From Postechiella sp039985655 (lineage in GTDB: Bacteria; Bacteroidota; Bacteroidia; Flavobacteriales; Flavobacteriaceae), in contig JBDWSF010000008.1 in NCBI GenBank assembly GCA_039985655.1, forward strand, positions 1 to 64,000: a stretch of 64,000 bases of DNA. Reading direction: 5' to 3'. This document shows, piece after piece, positions 51,408-58,701 of the stretch. A model generated the notes under the pieces. It saw nothing but the letters and a program-made list of their open reading frames with translations. It was not told where the DNA came from and ran no database searches. Numbering within the stretch: position 1 is the stretch's first letter; each line of letters starts with the position of its first letter. Made by a program: the position numbers and the translations under genes.

Positions 51408-52142
51408 ATGAAATTAAACGCCATAATCGTCGAAGACGAAGAAACAAGCAGAGAAATTTTAAAAAACTACTTAAAAAAGTATTGCCCAAATGTTGTCGTT
51501 CTTGGAGAAGCCGAAAATATAGAAGAAGGCCTAGTTTTAATACGAAATAACGATTTAGATTTAGTATTTCTAGATGTAGAAATGCCTTATGGTAACGCTT
51601 TCGATTTACTTGAAAAAGTAGGCGATATTAATTTCGAAACGGTATTTGTTACGGCTTATAATCATTATGCTATAGATGCGCTTAATGCCCATGCTTCGTA
51701 TTATTTAATGAAACCCATTTCTATAGACGAACTGATTAAAGCGGTAGATTATGTTACCGAAATTAGAACTAAAGAAGACGCCTTACAAGATGAGGTCTTA
51801 GTGCCAAAGACCAACATGGTAAATGGTAAAATAACAATTCCGCAGCAAGATGGTTTCGAAATTTTAAACACTGCTGATATTTTGTATTGCAAGGCAGATG
51901 ATAATTATACCCAAATCTATTTAAATAATAGTAAAAAGAAATTGGTAAGTAAAACACTTAAATATTTTGAGGAAGCTTTAACGGGAAGTGGTTTTGCTCG
52001 TGTTCATAAATCGTATTTAGTTAATGTTAATGAAGTTGTAAAGTACGTTAAAGGGAAGGGCGGAAGTGTGGTTTTAAGTAATGGACAGCAGGTTATGGTT
52101 TCGGCATCTAAAAAGGCTGATTTGTTGTCTTATTTTAAGTGA
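51408..52142 (+). CDS. LytTR family response regulator
   Basis: 244 residues. Receiver domain (about 1-120) with acidic pocket VEDEE, phospho-acceptor Asp56 in LVFLDVEMPYG and the conserved Lys in YLMKPI. LytTR DNA-binding domain (about 145-244) with DILYCKADDNYTQIYL, FARVHKSYLVNVNEV and LSNGQQVMVSASKKADL. It should be phosphorylated by the kinase at 49106-51271 and bind direct repeats upstream of target genes; the targets are not visible here. Confidence 0.95.
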   Translation: MKLNAIIVEDEETSREILKNYLKKYCPNVVVLGEAENIEEGLVLIRNNDLDLVFLDVEMPYGNAFDLLEKVGDINFETVFVTAYNHYAIDALNAHASYYLMKPISIDELIKAVDYVTEIRTKEDALQDEVLVPKTNMVNGKITIPQQDGFEILNTADILYCKADDNYTQIYLNNSKKKLVSKTLKYFEEALTGSGFARVHKSYLVNVNEVVKYVKGKGGSVVLSNGQQVMVSASKKADLLSYFK

Positions 52143-52153
52143 TATTGAGATTG

Positions 52154-52205
52154 GGTATCGGTTCGAGTGATTTCGACTTTTCGCCGAAATTGTATAGAGA
52201 ACTGC
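52154..52205. repeat. Dispersed hairpin motif after the LytTR gene
   Basis: GGTTCGAGTGATTTCGAC followed by CGAAATTGTATAGAGAAC: ATTTCG (52170-52175) pairs with CGAAAT (52185-52190). It looks like the short repeats common in flavobacterial spacers; only one copy was seen in this window. Confidence 0.4.
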
Positions 52206-52258
52206 TGTTTTTATTAAAAAATTAAGCACTATTTCTTTAGTATTGTCGTTTTATCATT

Positions 52259-53029
52259 ATGTATAGATTAGCTGTTATATTATTTTTTATTGCTCTCAAC
52301 ATAAGTTTTGGTCAGAATAATTCAGAATTAAAAACGGTACATGTATTTGTTGCTTTATGCGATAATGTAAATCAAGGTATTGTGCCCGTGCCTTCAAAAT
52401 TAGGAAATGGACAAGATCCCAGAAGTAACTTGTATTGGGGCGCTATGTATGGTGTAAAAAGTTATTTTAAAAGAAGTAAAGACTGGACTTTAGTTTCTGC
52501 AAAAACAAATGTGAGTTCTTTTGTTTTAGAGCAATTACTTTTTAAGCATAATACATCCAACACGTATTTACTTGCTGATGCTTACGATGGTAAATACATT
52601 AAACAAACTACCGTAGATTTTTTAGAAGCTACGGCAGGTAGAAATACTAAAACTATTAAACATAACGGAATGGTTTTAAACTTTGGTGGTGCTTCTAATT
52701 TACTAGCTTATACGGGTCATGATGGACTTATGGAGTTTAATGTAAAAGGAAAATTTAGTCCCATAAATAAGAATAAACGAGACGTTATTATTTTGGCGTG
52801 TGTAAGTAAAGATTATTTTAAACCGTATTTAGAAGAAACAAAAGTAAACCCTTTGGTTTGGACTACGGGATTGATGGCTCCAGAGGCTTATACTTTAAAA
52901 TGGGCTATTGATGGATGGGTTTTAAATGAAACGGATGCGCAAATTAGAGAGCGTGCAGCGCAAGGGTATCATCATTATCAAAAATGTGGGATTCGTGGTG
53001 CTAGGAATTTATTGGTAACGGGATATTAA
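52259..53029 (+). CDS. Unassigned exported protein with clan CD cysteine-peptidase-like His/Cys motifs
   Basis: 256 residues, signal peptide ending ISFGQNN. I do not recognise a named family. A conserved-looking block VALCDNVNQGIVPVPSKLGN...NLYWGAMYGVKSYF covers residues 31-70. Two further blocks resemble the catalytic strands of clan CD peptidases (gingipain, legumain, caspase fold): hydrophobic strand LLAYTGHDGLMEF with His154, then VIILACVSKDYF with Cys181, 27 residues apart. In gingipain the equivalent segments are GHG and ACVNGDF. Here the His is followed by Asp-Gly, not directly by Gly, a deviation. Catalysis is therefore a hypothesis. The stop is 1 base ahead of the next gene, an NlpC/P60-like lipoprotein, so both act together. 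Confidence 0.72.
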   Translation: MYRLAVILFFIALNISFGQNNSELKTVHVFVALCDNVNQGIVPVPSKLGNGQDPRSNLYWGAMYGVKSYFKRSKDWTLVSAKTNVSSFVLEQLLFKHNTSNTYLLADAYDGKYIKQTTVDFLEATAGRNTKTIKHNGMVLNFGGASNLLAYTGHDGLMEFNVKGKFSPINKNKRDVIILACVSKDYFKPYLEETKVNPLVWTTGLMAPEAYTLKWAIDGWVLNETDAQIRERAAQGYHHYQKCGIRGARNLLVTGY

Positions 53030-53030
53030 A

Positions 53031-53813
53031 ATGTATAAAATTATAATCGCTCTTTTTTGGATTCAACTATTTTCTTGTAAACCTCCTGAGAAGAAAACCA
53101 TAATTGCTGACCTTCATTTAGAGGAAGCACCTGTTAATGTCATTAGTAATGACGTTAAAATTATTGACAGCTTAAAGGTTCATATTAATTTTAAGCCAAA
53201 AGGGGATTATACTTTAATTAAAAGCGGAATCATAATTGACAGAGCTTTTTTTAAGACGTTATTTAAGACTAATCCTGAAAAAGCAATTGATAGTGCTTCT
53301 TCTTATTTATATTCTAAATTGATTAATGAGATAGTGCCACACTGGTATGGTACACCATGGGATTTCAATGGGCACACAAATATTCCTAATAAAGGAGAGA
53401 TTGCTTGTGGATATTTCGTGTCAACAACTCTGAAGCATTTAGGGTTTAATTTAAATAGGTATAAAATGGCCCAACAAGCTGGATTAATTGAAGCTCAAGT
53501 TTTGCAAGAAAAATTGAACCTTAAAATATATAAGAATCACTCTTATGGTGCTCTAAAGACGAAATTGAATCAGGTTTACGATGATGGTGTTTACTTTGTA
53601 GGACTAGATAATCATGTTGGTTATGTTCTAATTATAGACAAAGAGTTTTACTTTTTGCATTCTAGTTATTATGATGATAAGGTGATGATTGAATTAGCAA
53701 AGGAGTCTCCTTGTTTTGATTCAAATATTTACGTTTTTGCCGAAATCACCACGAACAAAGATTTAGTAAAGCATTGGATTTTTAATGATTTATTAGTTGT
53801 TCCTGCTAATTGA
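53031..53813 (+). CDS. NlpC/P60-like cysteine hydrolase, predicted lipoprotein
   Basis: 260 residues. Lipobox LFSC (Cys16). The papain-like NlpC/P60 arrangement is readable: WYGTPWDFNGH, then the nucleophile segment EIACGYFVSTTLKHLGF (Cys126), the general-base strand LDNHVGYVLII (His195) and a third polar residue in FYFLHSSYY (His210). The Cys-His-His order and spacing suit NlpC/P60 or related amidase families. NlpC/P60 enzymes usually cut peptide stems of peptidoglycan; the substrate here is not shown. It is translated right after the clan CD-like gene (1-base gap). Followed by a repeat element. Confidence 0.75.
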   Translation: MYKIIIALFWIQLFSCKPPEKKTIIADLHLEEAPVNVISNDVKIIDSLKVHINFKPKGDYTLIKSGIIIDRAFFKTLFKTNPEKAIDSASSYLYSKLINEIVPHWYGTPWDFNGHTNIPNKGEIACGYFVSTTLKHLGFNLNRYKMAQQAGLIEAQVLQEKLNLKIYKNHSYGALKTKLNQVYDDGVYFVGLDNHVGYVLIIDKEFYFLHSSYYDDKVMIELAKESPCFDSNIYVFAEITTNKDLVKHWIFNDLLVVPAN

Positions 53814-53820
53814 TGTTTTC

Positions 53821-53990
53821 GCATTAGCGATTGTAGCGGCATCCTTTTTTAAAATAAAAGAGCAATAAATTGTGTTTAGAACTGAAAATTGGCAGATTGC
53901 CACGTCGTACCACCTCAATGACGTTTAAAAAGATATAGCGGAAAGCGCGGTTTGTTTTAGCTTTTTTTTTGCTAAAATAAAATTGCCCAA
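53821..53990 (+). repeat. Dispersed structured element, copy C
   Basis: Begins GCATTAGCGATTGTAGCGGC, contains GGAAAGCGCGG, then a hairpin TTTTAGC / GCTAAAA (53955-53961 with 53971-53977) and ends TTGCCCAA. It makes up most of the 263-base gap before the DMT transporter gene. Confidence 0.65.
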
Positions 53991-54049
53991 CTTCTCGATA
54001 TAATTCTTCATAATCGAACTAACATATCGTTCCTTAAATAATATAAATT

Positions 54050-54057
54050 TACTTTTG
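54050..54057 (+). promoter_or_regulatory. Putative -7 box (TACTTTTG) for the DMT transporter
   Basis: Exact TAnnTTTG match, 19 bases ahead of the TTG start at 54077; no TTG at -33. Confidence 0.45.
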
Positions 54058-54076
54058 CACTCTTAATTTTTTTGTA

Positions 54077-55006
54077 TTGAATAAGACTATTTATAAAGCC
54101 CATTTTGCACTTTTAGGGGCTAACCTAATTTACGGTGCTAACTACATTATTGCAAAAGGCATTATGCCTCATAAAATAAGCCCTGCAGCCTTTGTTTTTA
54201 TTCGTTTAGTTTGCTGTACCGCTTTATTTTGGATTGTTAAATCTGTATTGACAAAAGAGCGCGTCGATAAAAAAGATTTTCCTAGATTAATACTCTGCGG
54301 TTTTTTTGGCGCAGCCGCTAATATGTTGTTTTTCTTTTACGGCATTAATTTAACATCGCCCATTGATGCTTCAATAATTATGACTGCCACTCCAGTTATT
54401 GTGCTTATTTTTAGCTTTATCTTACTCAAAGAACGTATTACAAAAAACAAAGCATTAGGTATTACTATTGGTGGTATTGGTGCTATATTTTTAATTTTAT
54501 ATGGTAATTCTAGCGCAGGAACTAGTTCTTTTTTAGGGAATCTATTTGTGTTTTTGAATGCGTCTTTTTACGGACTTTACCTTGTTATTGTTAAACCTTT
54601 AATGAAAAAATACAAAGCGATTACTGTAGTGAGTTGGATGTTTTTGTTTGGACTTATTTTTGCAATTCCGTTTTCTATAAACGATTTTATGTCTACAAAT
54701 TTTGAAGCTTTTACAACGAACACCTACCTTGTTATTGGTTACGTGATCTTATTTACTACTTTTTTAACTTATGTTTTTAATATTTATGCACTTAACTACG
54801 TGTCTCCATCGGTTACAAGCAGTTATATTTATTTACAGCCTGTAATCAGCTTTCTTATGGTAAGTATTTATGCTTACGTTTTAATGAAAGACGAGTATGC
54901 TCAAGATATAAATGCTGTTAAAATATTAAGTTGCTTAACCGTAGTTATTGGTGTTTACATTATAAGCAAACCCTCGAAGCAGATCGTAAAAACACAACAA
55001 AATTGA
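54077..55006 (+). CDS. EamA/DMT superfamily transporter
   Basis: 309 residues with ten predicted membrane helices forming two EamA halves (starting ALLGANLIYGANYIIAKG and SFLGNLFVFLNASFYGLYLVIVKPL). The end-of-half signature of EamA proteins is visible as PVIVLIFSFILLKERITKNKALGITIGGIGAIFLI. The start is TTG at 54077; no upstream ATG is available. Drug/metabolite exporters of this family move amino acids, nucleosides or other small molecules; the substrate is not predictable. Confidence 0.92.
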   Translation: MNKTIYKAHFALLGANLIYGANYIIAKGIMPHKISPAAFVFIRLVCCTALFWIVKSVLTKERVDKKDFPRLILCGFFGAAANMLFFFYGINLTSPIDASIIMTATPVIVLIFSFILLKERITKNKALGITIGGIGAIFLILYGNSSAGTSSFLGNLFVFLNASFYGLYLVIVKPLMKKYKAITVVSWMFLFGLIFAIPFSINDFMSTNFEAFTTNTYLVIGYVILFTTFLTYVFNIYALNYVSPSVTSSYIYLQPVISFLMVSIYAYVLMKDEYAQDINAVKILSCLTVVIGVYIISKPSKQIVKTQQN

Positions 55007-55007
55007 T

Positions 55008-55103
55008 ATGTTTTTGTTATTAGCTTATATTTTAAAGCTTCTTTTAGTATTCTTTATTATTTTTACAGTATTAATCCAATTAATTTATGAGCTCTTCTTT
55101 TGA
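55008..55103 (+). CDS. Possible 31-residue hydrophobic micro-protein overlapping the ftsX start
   Basis: ATG at 55008, one base after the DMT gene's stop, opens a 31-codon frame of almost pure hydrophobic residues (MFLLLAYILKLLLVFFIIF, then TVLIQLIYELFF) ending 17 bases inside ftsX in another frame. It could be a single-helix membrane peptide or a translation-coupling leader. AT-rich DNA yields such frames by chance, so confidence is low. Confidence 0.25.
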   Translation: MFLLLAYILKLLLVFFIIFTVLIQLIYELFF

Positions 55104-55962
55104 AAAACACCAAAAACGTCGTCTTATCTCATCGTATTTTTCGGTAGTTTTAAGTATTGCTTTGGTTCTGTTTTTATTGGGTTTATTAGGCATGCTGGTA
55201 CTTAATGCAAAAAAAGTATCCGATCATTTTAAAGAACAAGTTGTTGTTACCATCTATTTAAAAGATTCGGCTAAAAAAATTGAAAGCAAGCAACTTGAAA
55301 AAAGTTTAGCTATGGCCGATTATGTGAAATCTACCGAATACGTATCGAAAGAACAGGCTGCTGAATTTATGAAAGCTGAAAACGGAGAAGATTTCATGGA
55401 TTTTGTGGGTTATAATCCGTTACAAAACTCGATAGACGTCCATTTAAAAGCCGATTTCGTAACTTCTGAACATCTTGAAAAAATATCCGCGGAAGCGCTA
55501 AATAAAAACTTTGTTGAAGAAGTAAACTACGATAACGACCTGGTTAACTTAATGAACGACAATGTAAAACGCATTAGTTTTTGGGTCTTGGTAATTAGTT
55601 CTATTTTCACTTTAATAGCTGTTTTATTAATAAACAGTTCCATACGCTTGGCAGTATATTCCAAACGATTTACCATAAAAACCATGCAAATGGTTGGAGC
55701 AACAAAACGTTTTATTAGACGTCCGTTTGTTTGGAAAAGTGTACGTTTAGGTATTATAGGAGCTACAATTGCGCTAGTTGGGATGACCATTGTTCTGTAT
55801 TATTTAAACAAAACTTTTGTTGAGTTAGAATTACTAAGTAATCCAATTTTAGTTATTATTTTATTTGTATTTGTATTTGCTTTAGGCATTATAATTACAT
55901 GGATAAGCACACATTTTGCGACACAACGTTTTCTGAATTTGAAAACAGATGATTTATATTAA
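55087..55962 (+). CDS. ftsX: Cell division protein FtsX
   Basis: 291 residues. Short cytoplasmic tail, helix 1 (VVLSIALVLFLLGLLGMLVL), an extracytoplasmic domain (about 45-165, with VVVTIYLKDSAKKIE and EFMKAENGEDFMDFVGYNPL), and three further helices with the FtsX-domain segment RLAVYSKRFTIKTMQMVGATKRFIRRPF. FtsX with FtsE controls peptidoglycan hydrolases at division. ftsE is not in this window. It leads a conserved Flavobacteriia cluster: ftsX, DUF3098, uppP, truB. Confidence 0.94.
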   Translation: MSSSFEKHQKRRLISSYFSVVLSIALVLFLLGLLGMLVLNAKKVSDHFKEQVVVTIYLKDSAKKIESKQLEKSLAMADYVKSTEYVSKEQAAEFMKAENGEDFMDFVGYNPLQNSIDVHLKADFVTSEHLEKISAEALNKNFVEEVNYDNDLVNLMNDNVKRISFWVLVISSIFTLIAVLLINSSIRLAVYSKRFTIKTMQMVGATKRFIRRPFVWKSVRLGIIGATIALVGMTIVLYYLNKTFVELELLSNPILVIILFVFVFALGIIITWISTHFATQRFLNLKTDDLY

Positions 55963-56043
55963 TAGAAGCAATAAATTAGAATTCTATTAACAGTATCATT
56001 TTAAATAAATCCGTTAATTTGCATTATTAGTTTATATATAGTT

Positions 56044-56298
56044 ATGGGAGAACAAAAACGTAAAGAAACTGCAAAATCTACTTTTGTATTTGGAAAGAAA
56101 AACTATAAATTCATGTTTATTGGTTTAGCTATTATAGCACTCGGTTTTATTTTGATGTCTGGCGGTGGTAGTGACGATCCGAACGTTTTTAATCCTGAAA
56201 TTTTTAGCTGGAGACGTATTCGTTTAGCGCCAACTTTAGTGCTGATTGGATTTGGAATTCAGATTTATGCGATTCTTTTAAATCCTGATAAAAAGTAA
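56044..56298 (+). CDS. DUF3098 family small membrane protein
   Basis: 84 residues with two membrane helices (FMFIGLAIIALGFILMSGG and LVLIGFGIQIYAILL), separated by a short polar loop with DDPNVFNPEIFSWRRIRLAPT. This is the DUF3098 pattern found between ftsX and uppP in Bacteroidota. Function unknown; the constant neighbourhood points to cell wall or division. Confidence 0.88.
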   Translation: MGEQKRKETAKSTFVFGKKNYKFMFIGLAIIALGFILMSGGGSDDPNVFNPEIFSWRRIRLAPTLVLIGFGIQIYAILLNPDKK

Positions 56299-56431
56299 TC
56301 TACTCCCTTTTTTAATACTCATTTTATCTTAAATATGAAATTAAGACAACATCCTTAAATTGAAATTGAAATAAGACTCTGCTAACATTTAAAATATTTG
56401 AATGAAGTCGTTATTACTATCTGAATTTTAA

Positions 56432-56439
56432 TATTTTTG
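56432..56439 (+). promoter_or_regulatory. Putative -7 box (TATTTTTG) touching the uppP start
   Basis: Exact TAnnTTTG match ending 4 bases before the ATG at 56444, implying a leaderless or nearly leaderless transcript if used. No -33 TTG at the right distance. Confidence 0.4.
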
Positions 56440-56443
56440 CGCC

Positions 56444-57238
56444 ATGGAAATAATAGATGCAATTATTCTTGGTATTATTCAAGGATTAACAGAGTTTTTA
56501 CCAGTCTCATCAAGTGGACATTTAGAGTTAGGTAAAGCTATTCTGGGTGATAACTCGGTACCTGAAGAAAGTTTACTTTTTACAGTCGTTTTACATTTTG
56601 CAACCGCTTTAAGTACTATTGTTGTTTTTAGAAAAGACATTTTAGAACTTATAACTGGTGCTTTAAAATTTAAATGGAATGACGATTTACAGTTTATTTC
56701 TAAAATTGCGGTGTCTATGATTCCTGCAGCTATTATTGGGTTCTCCTATGAATCTCAATTTGCGGAATTATTTGGAGGAAATATTAAGCTTGTTGGTTTT
56801 ATGCTTATTATTACTGCGCTTTTACTCTATTTGGCAGATAAAGCTAAAGATACTGACAAGAAAATTTCTTTTAAAAACGCTTTTATCATAGGTATATCTC
56901 AAGCCATAGCCATGCTACCAGGTATTTCTAGATCTGGAGCAACGATATCTACTTCTGTTCTTTTAGGAAACGATAAAACCAAAGCCGCTCGATTTTCATT
57001 TTTAATGGTCGTGCCTTTAATTTTTGGTAAAATTGCTAAAGATATTTTAAGTGGTGATTTAACTTATGACAGTAATAACTTCACCTCACTTTCTATTGGC
57101 TTTGTTGCTGCTTTTGTTGCAGGTCTATTTGCTTGTACTTGGATGATTTCTTTAGTTAAAAAAAGCAAACTGTCCTATTTTGCTATCTATTGTGGTATCG
57201 TAGGTGTCATAGCTATCATCTTTTCATTAATGAATTAA
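56444..57238 (+). CDS. uppP: Undecaprenyl-diphosphatase UppP (BacA)
   Basis: 264 residues, polytopic. UppP dephosphorylates undecaprenyl pyrophosphate to recycle the lipid carrier for peptidoglycan and surface glycans. Both active-site motifs are present: GLTEFLPVSSSGHLEL (about 15-30) and AMLPGISRSGATIS (about 156-169). Overproduction gives bacitracin resistance in other bacteria. The stop is 1 base ahead of truB, so they are co-transcribed. Confidence 0.96.
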   Translation: MEIIDAIILGIIQGLTEFLPVSSSGHLELGKAILGDNSVPEESLLFTVVLHFATALSTIVVFRKDILELITGALKFKWNDDLQFISKIAVSMIPAAIIGFSYESQFAELFGGNIKLVGFMLIITALLLYLADKAKDTDKKISFKNAFIIGISQAIAMLPGISRSGATISTSVLLGNDKTKAARFSFLMVVPLIFGKIAKDILSGDLTYDSNNFTSLSIGFVAAFVAGLFACTWMISLVKKSKLSYFAIYCGIVGVIAIIFSLMN

Positions 57239-57239
57239 A

Positions 57240-57932
57240 ATGATGACAGCAGAAGATTACTTATCCGGACATGTGTTATTAATAGATAAACCTTTAAATT
57301 GGACGTCATTTCAAGTCGTAAATAAGCTCCGTTGGGAGATTCGCCAAGCCTTTGATATAAAAAAAATAAAAGTAGGTCACGCTGGCACTTTAGACCCTTT
57401 AGCTACGGGGTTACTCGTTATTTGTACTGGAAAAATGACCAAACAAATTGATACGTTTCAAGGGCAAATAAAAGAATATACGGGTACGATTTCTTTAGGA
57501 AGTACAACGCCTTCTTTTGATTTAGAAACCGAAGTCAATGAAACTTTTAAGACGGATCATATAACAGACGATTTAATACACGAAACCACCAAACAGTTTA
57601 CTGGAGACATTCAACAATTTCCACCTGTTTTTTCAGCATTAAAAAAAGACGGAAAACGTTTATATGAATATGCTCGCGCTGGGGAAGCTGTAGAAATTAA
57701 ATCAAGACAAGTACAGATTTCAGAATTTGAAATTACTAAAATTAATAATTTACATATTGATTTCAGAGTCGTTTGCAGTAAAGGCACTTATATTCGATCG
57801 TTAGCTAACGATTTTGGAAAAACATTAAACTCTGGCGCACATTTATCCGCTTTGCGACGCACAAGAATTGGAGATTTTCATGTGAATGAAGGCCTTTCTA
57901 TTGAAAGCTTTATTGCATCGCTAAAAGACTAA
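57240..57932 (+). CDS. truB: tRNA pseudouridine-55 synthase TruB
   Basis: 230 residues. It isomerises U55 of tRNA elongator arms. Motif I LLIDKPLNWTSFQVVNKLR and motif II with the catalytic Asp, KVGHAGTLDPLATGLLVICTGK, are intact; KGTYIRSLANDFG near residue 180 is motif III. Shorter than E. coli TruB because the C-terminal PUA domain is reduced, as in other Bacteroidota. Two adjacent ATG codons (57240, 57243) could serve as start. Confidence 0.96.
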   Translation: MMTAEDYLSGHVLLIDKPLNWTSFQVVNKLRWEIRQAFDIKKIKVGHAGTLDPLATGLLVICTGKMTKQIDTFQGQIKEYTGTISLGSTTPSFDLETEVNETFKTDHITDDLIHETTKQFTGDIQQFPPVFSALKKDGKRLYEYARAGEAVEIKSRQVQISEFEITKINNLHIDFRVVCSKGTYIRSLANDFGKTLNSGAHLSALRRTRIGDFHVNEGLSIESFIASLKD

Positions 57933-57984
57933 ATTGTTTAATTTTACGTATATTTATTGAACAATTGCTATAAACTAAATCGAT

Positions 57985-58701
57985 TTGAACCTAACAAATC
58001 AACATAAAGCCCTACTTCTTACACTCCTAATTTCTGGGACTGTGGTACTTTCTGTTTTCAATTTAGGACTTAATAAACAAAAAACGTTAGCTTCGGAAAG
58101 TTACTATGAAATGGAACCGGAGAAGGAGCTTACCCTAGAAGAAATCAAGGTTTTAGAAGCGTTAGAAAAACTAAATAACTCTAAAGCGGAAACAAACAAA
58201 GCGTTTAACGAAACCAAAAACAATAAACATTTTGCACAAGCTTACAAACCTATTGCTCCTCCAGAAGATTATGTACCTAATGTAAAAACAACATCGAATT
58301 CTACAAATTCTTATAATACACATGCTGCCAAACCCAGCGCATCTAAAATTGATAAAAAAGAATTATCGTCTTTTGATAAAGTAAACGATTTATTAAAGAA
58401 ACAGAAATCGGAAGGCGCTAACACAAAAAGTACCATTCACTATTCTTTAGTGGATAGAACACATCACCATTTACCAACGCCTGTTTACTTATGTGAAGAA
58501 GGAGGTAAAATTGTAATAAACATTACCGTAAATACTAAAGGAACTGTTACCGATGCTTATGTGAATTCGTCATCAACCTCATCAAACGCTTGTCTAATCG
58601 AGCATGCTTTAGAATATGCTAAGGACTCTCAATTTAATGAAGCACCATCAAAACCTTCACAAATTGGATCTATAACCTTTTACTTTATTGGCAAACGCTA
58701 G
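57985..58701 (+). CDS. Membrane-anchored protein with TonB-C-like C-terminal domain
   Basis: 238 residues, probable TTG start at 57985 (no ATG before the membrane segment ALLLTLLISGTVVLSVFNLGL). An acidic/charged low-complexity periplasmic linker (about 35-145) leads to a domain with VYLCEEGGKIVINITVNTKGTVTDAYVNS and NACLIEHALEYAKDSQFNEAP, resembling the TonB/TolA C-terminal fold. This region can be compared with the TonB domains at 21440-23108 (KTGAITGV, EAARVINLLPKM). It is the last gene of the uppP-truB cluster and its end overlaps the convergent thioredoxin gene by 17 bases. Role unknown. Confidence 0.78.
   Translation: MNLTNQHKALLLTLLISGTVVLSVFNLGLNKQKTLASESYYEMEPEKELTLEEIKVLEALEKLNNSKAETNKAFNETKNNKHFAQAYKPIAPPEDYVPNVKTTSNSTNSYNTHAAKPSASKIDKKELSSFDKVNDLLKKQKSEGANTKSTIHYSLVDRTHHHLPTPVYLCEEGGKIVINITVNTKGTVTDAYVNSSSTSSNACLIEHALEYAKDSQFNEAPSKPSQIGSITFYFIGKR

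Noticed and set aside
53814..54076. tRNA or other known RNA gene in the long spacer
   Set aside because: No cloverleaf with T-loop GGTTC...A box pattern could be drawn; the region is better explained as copy C of the structured element.
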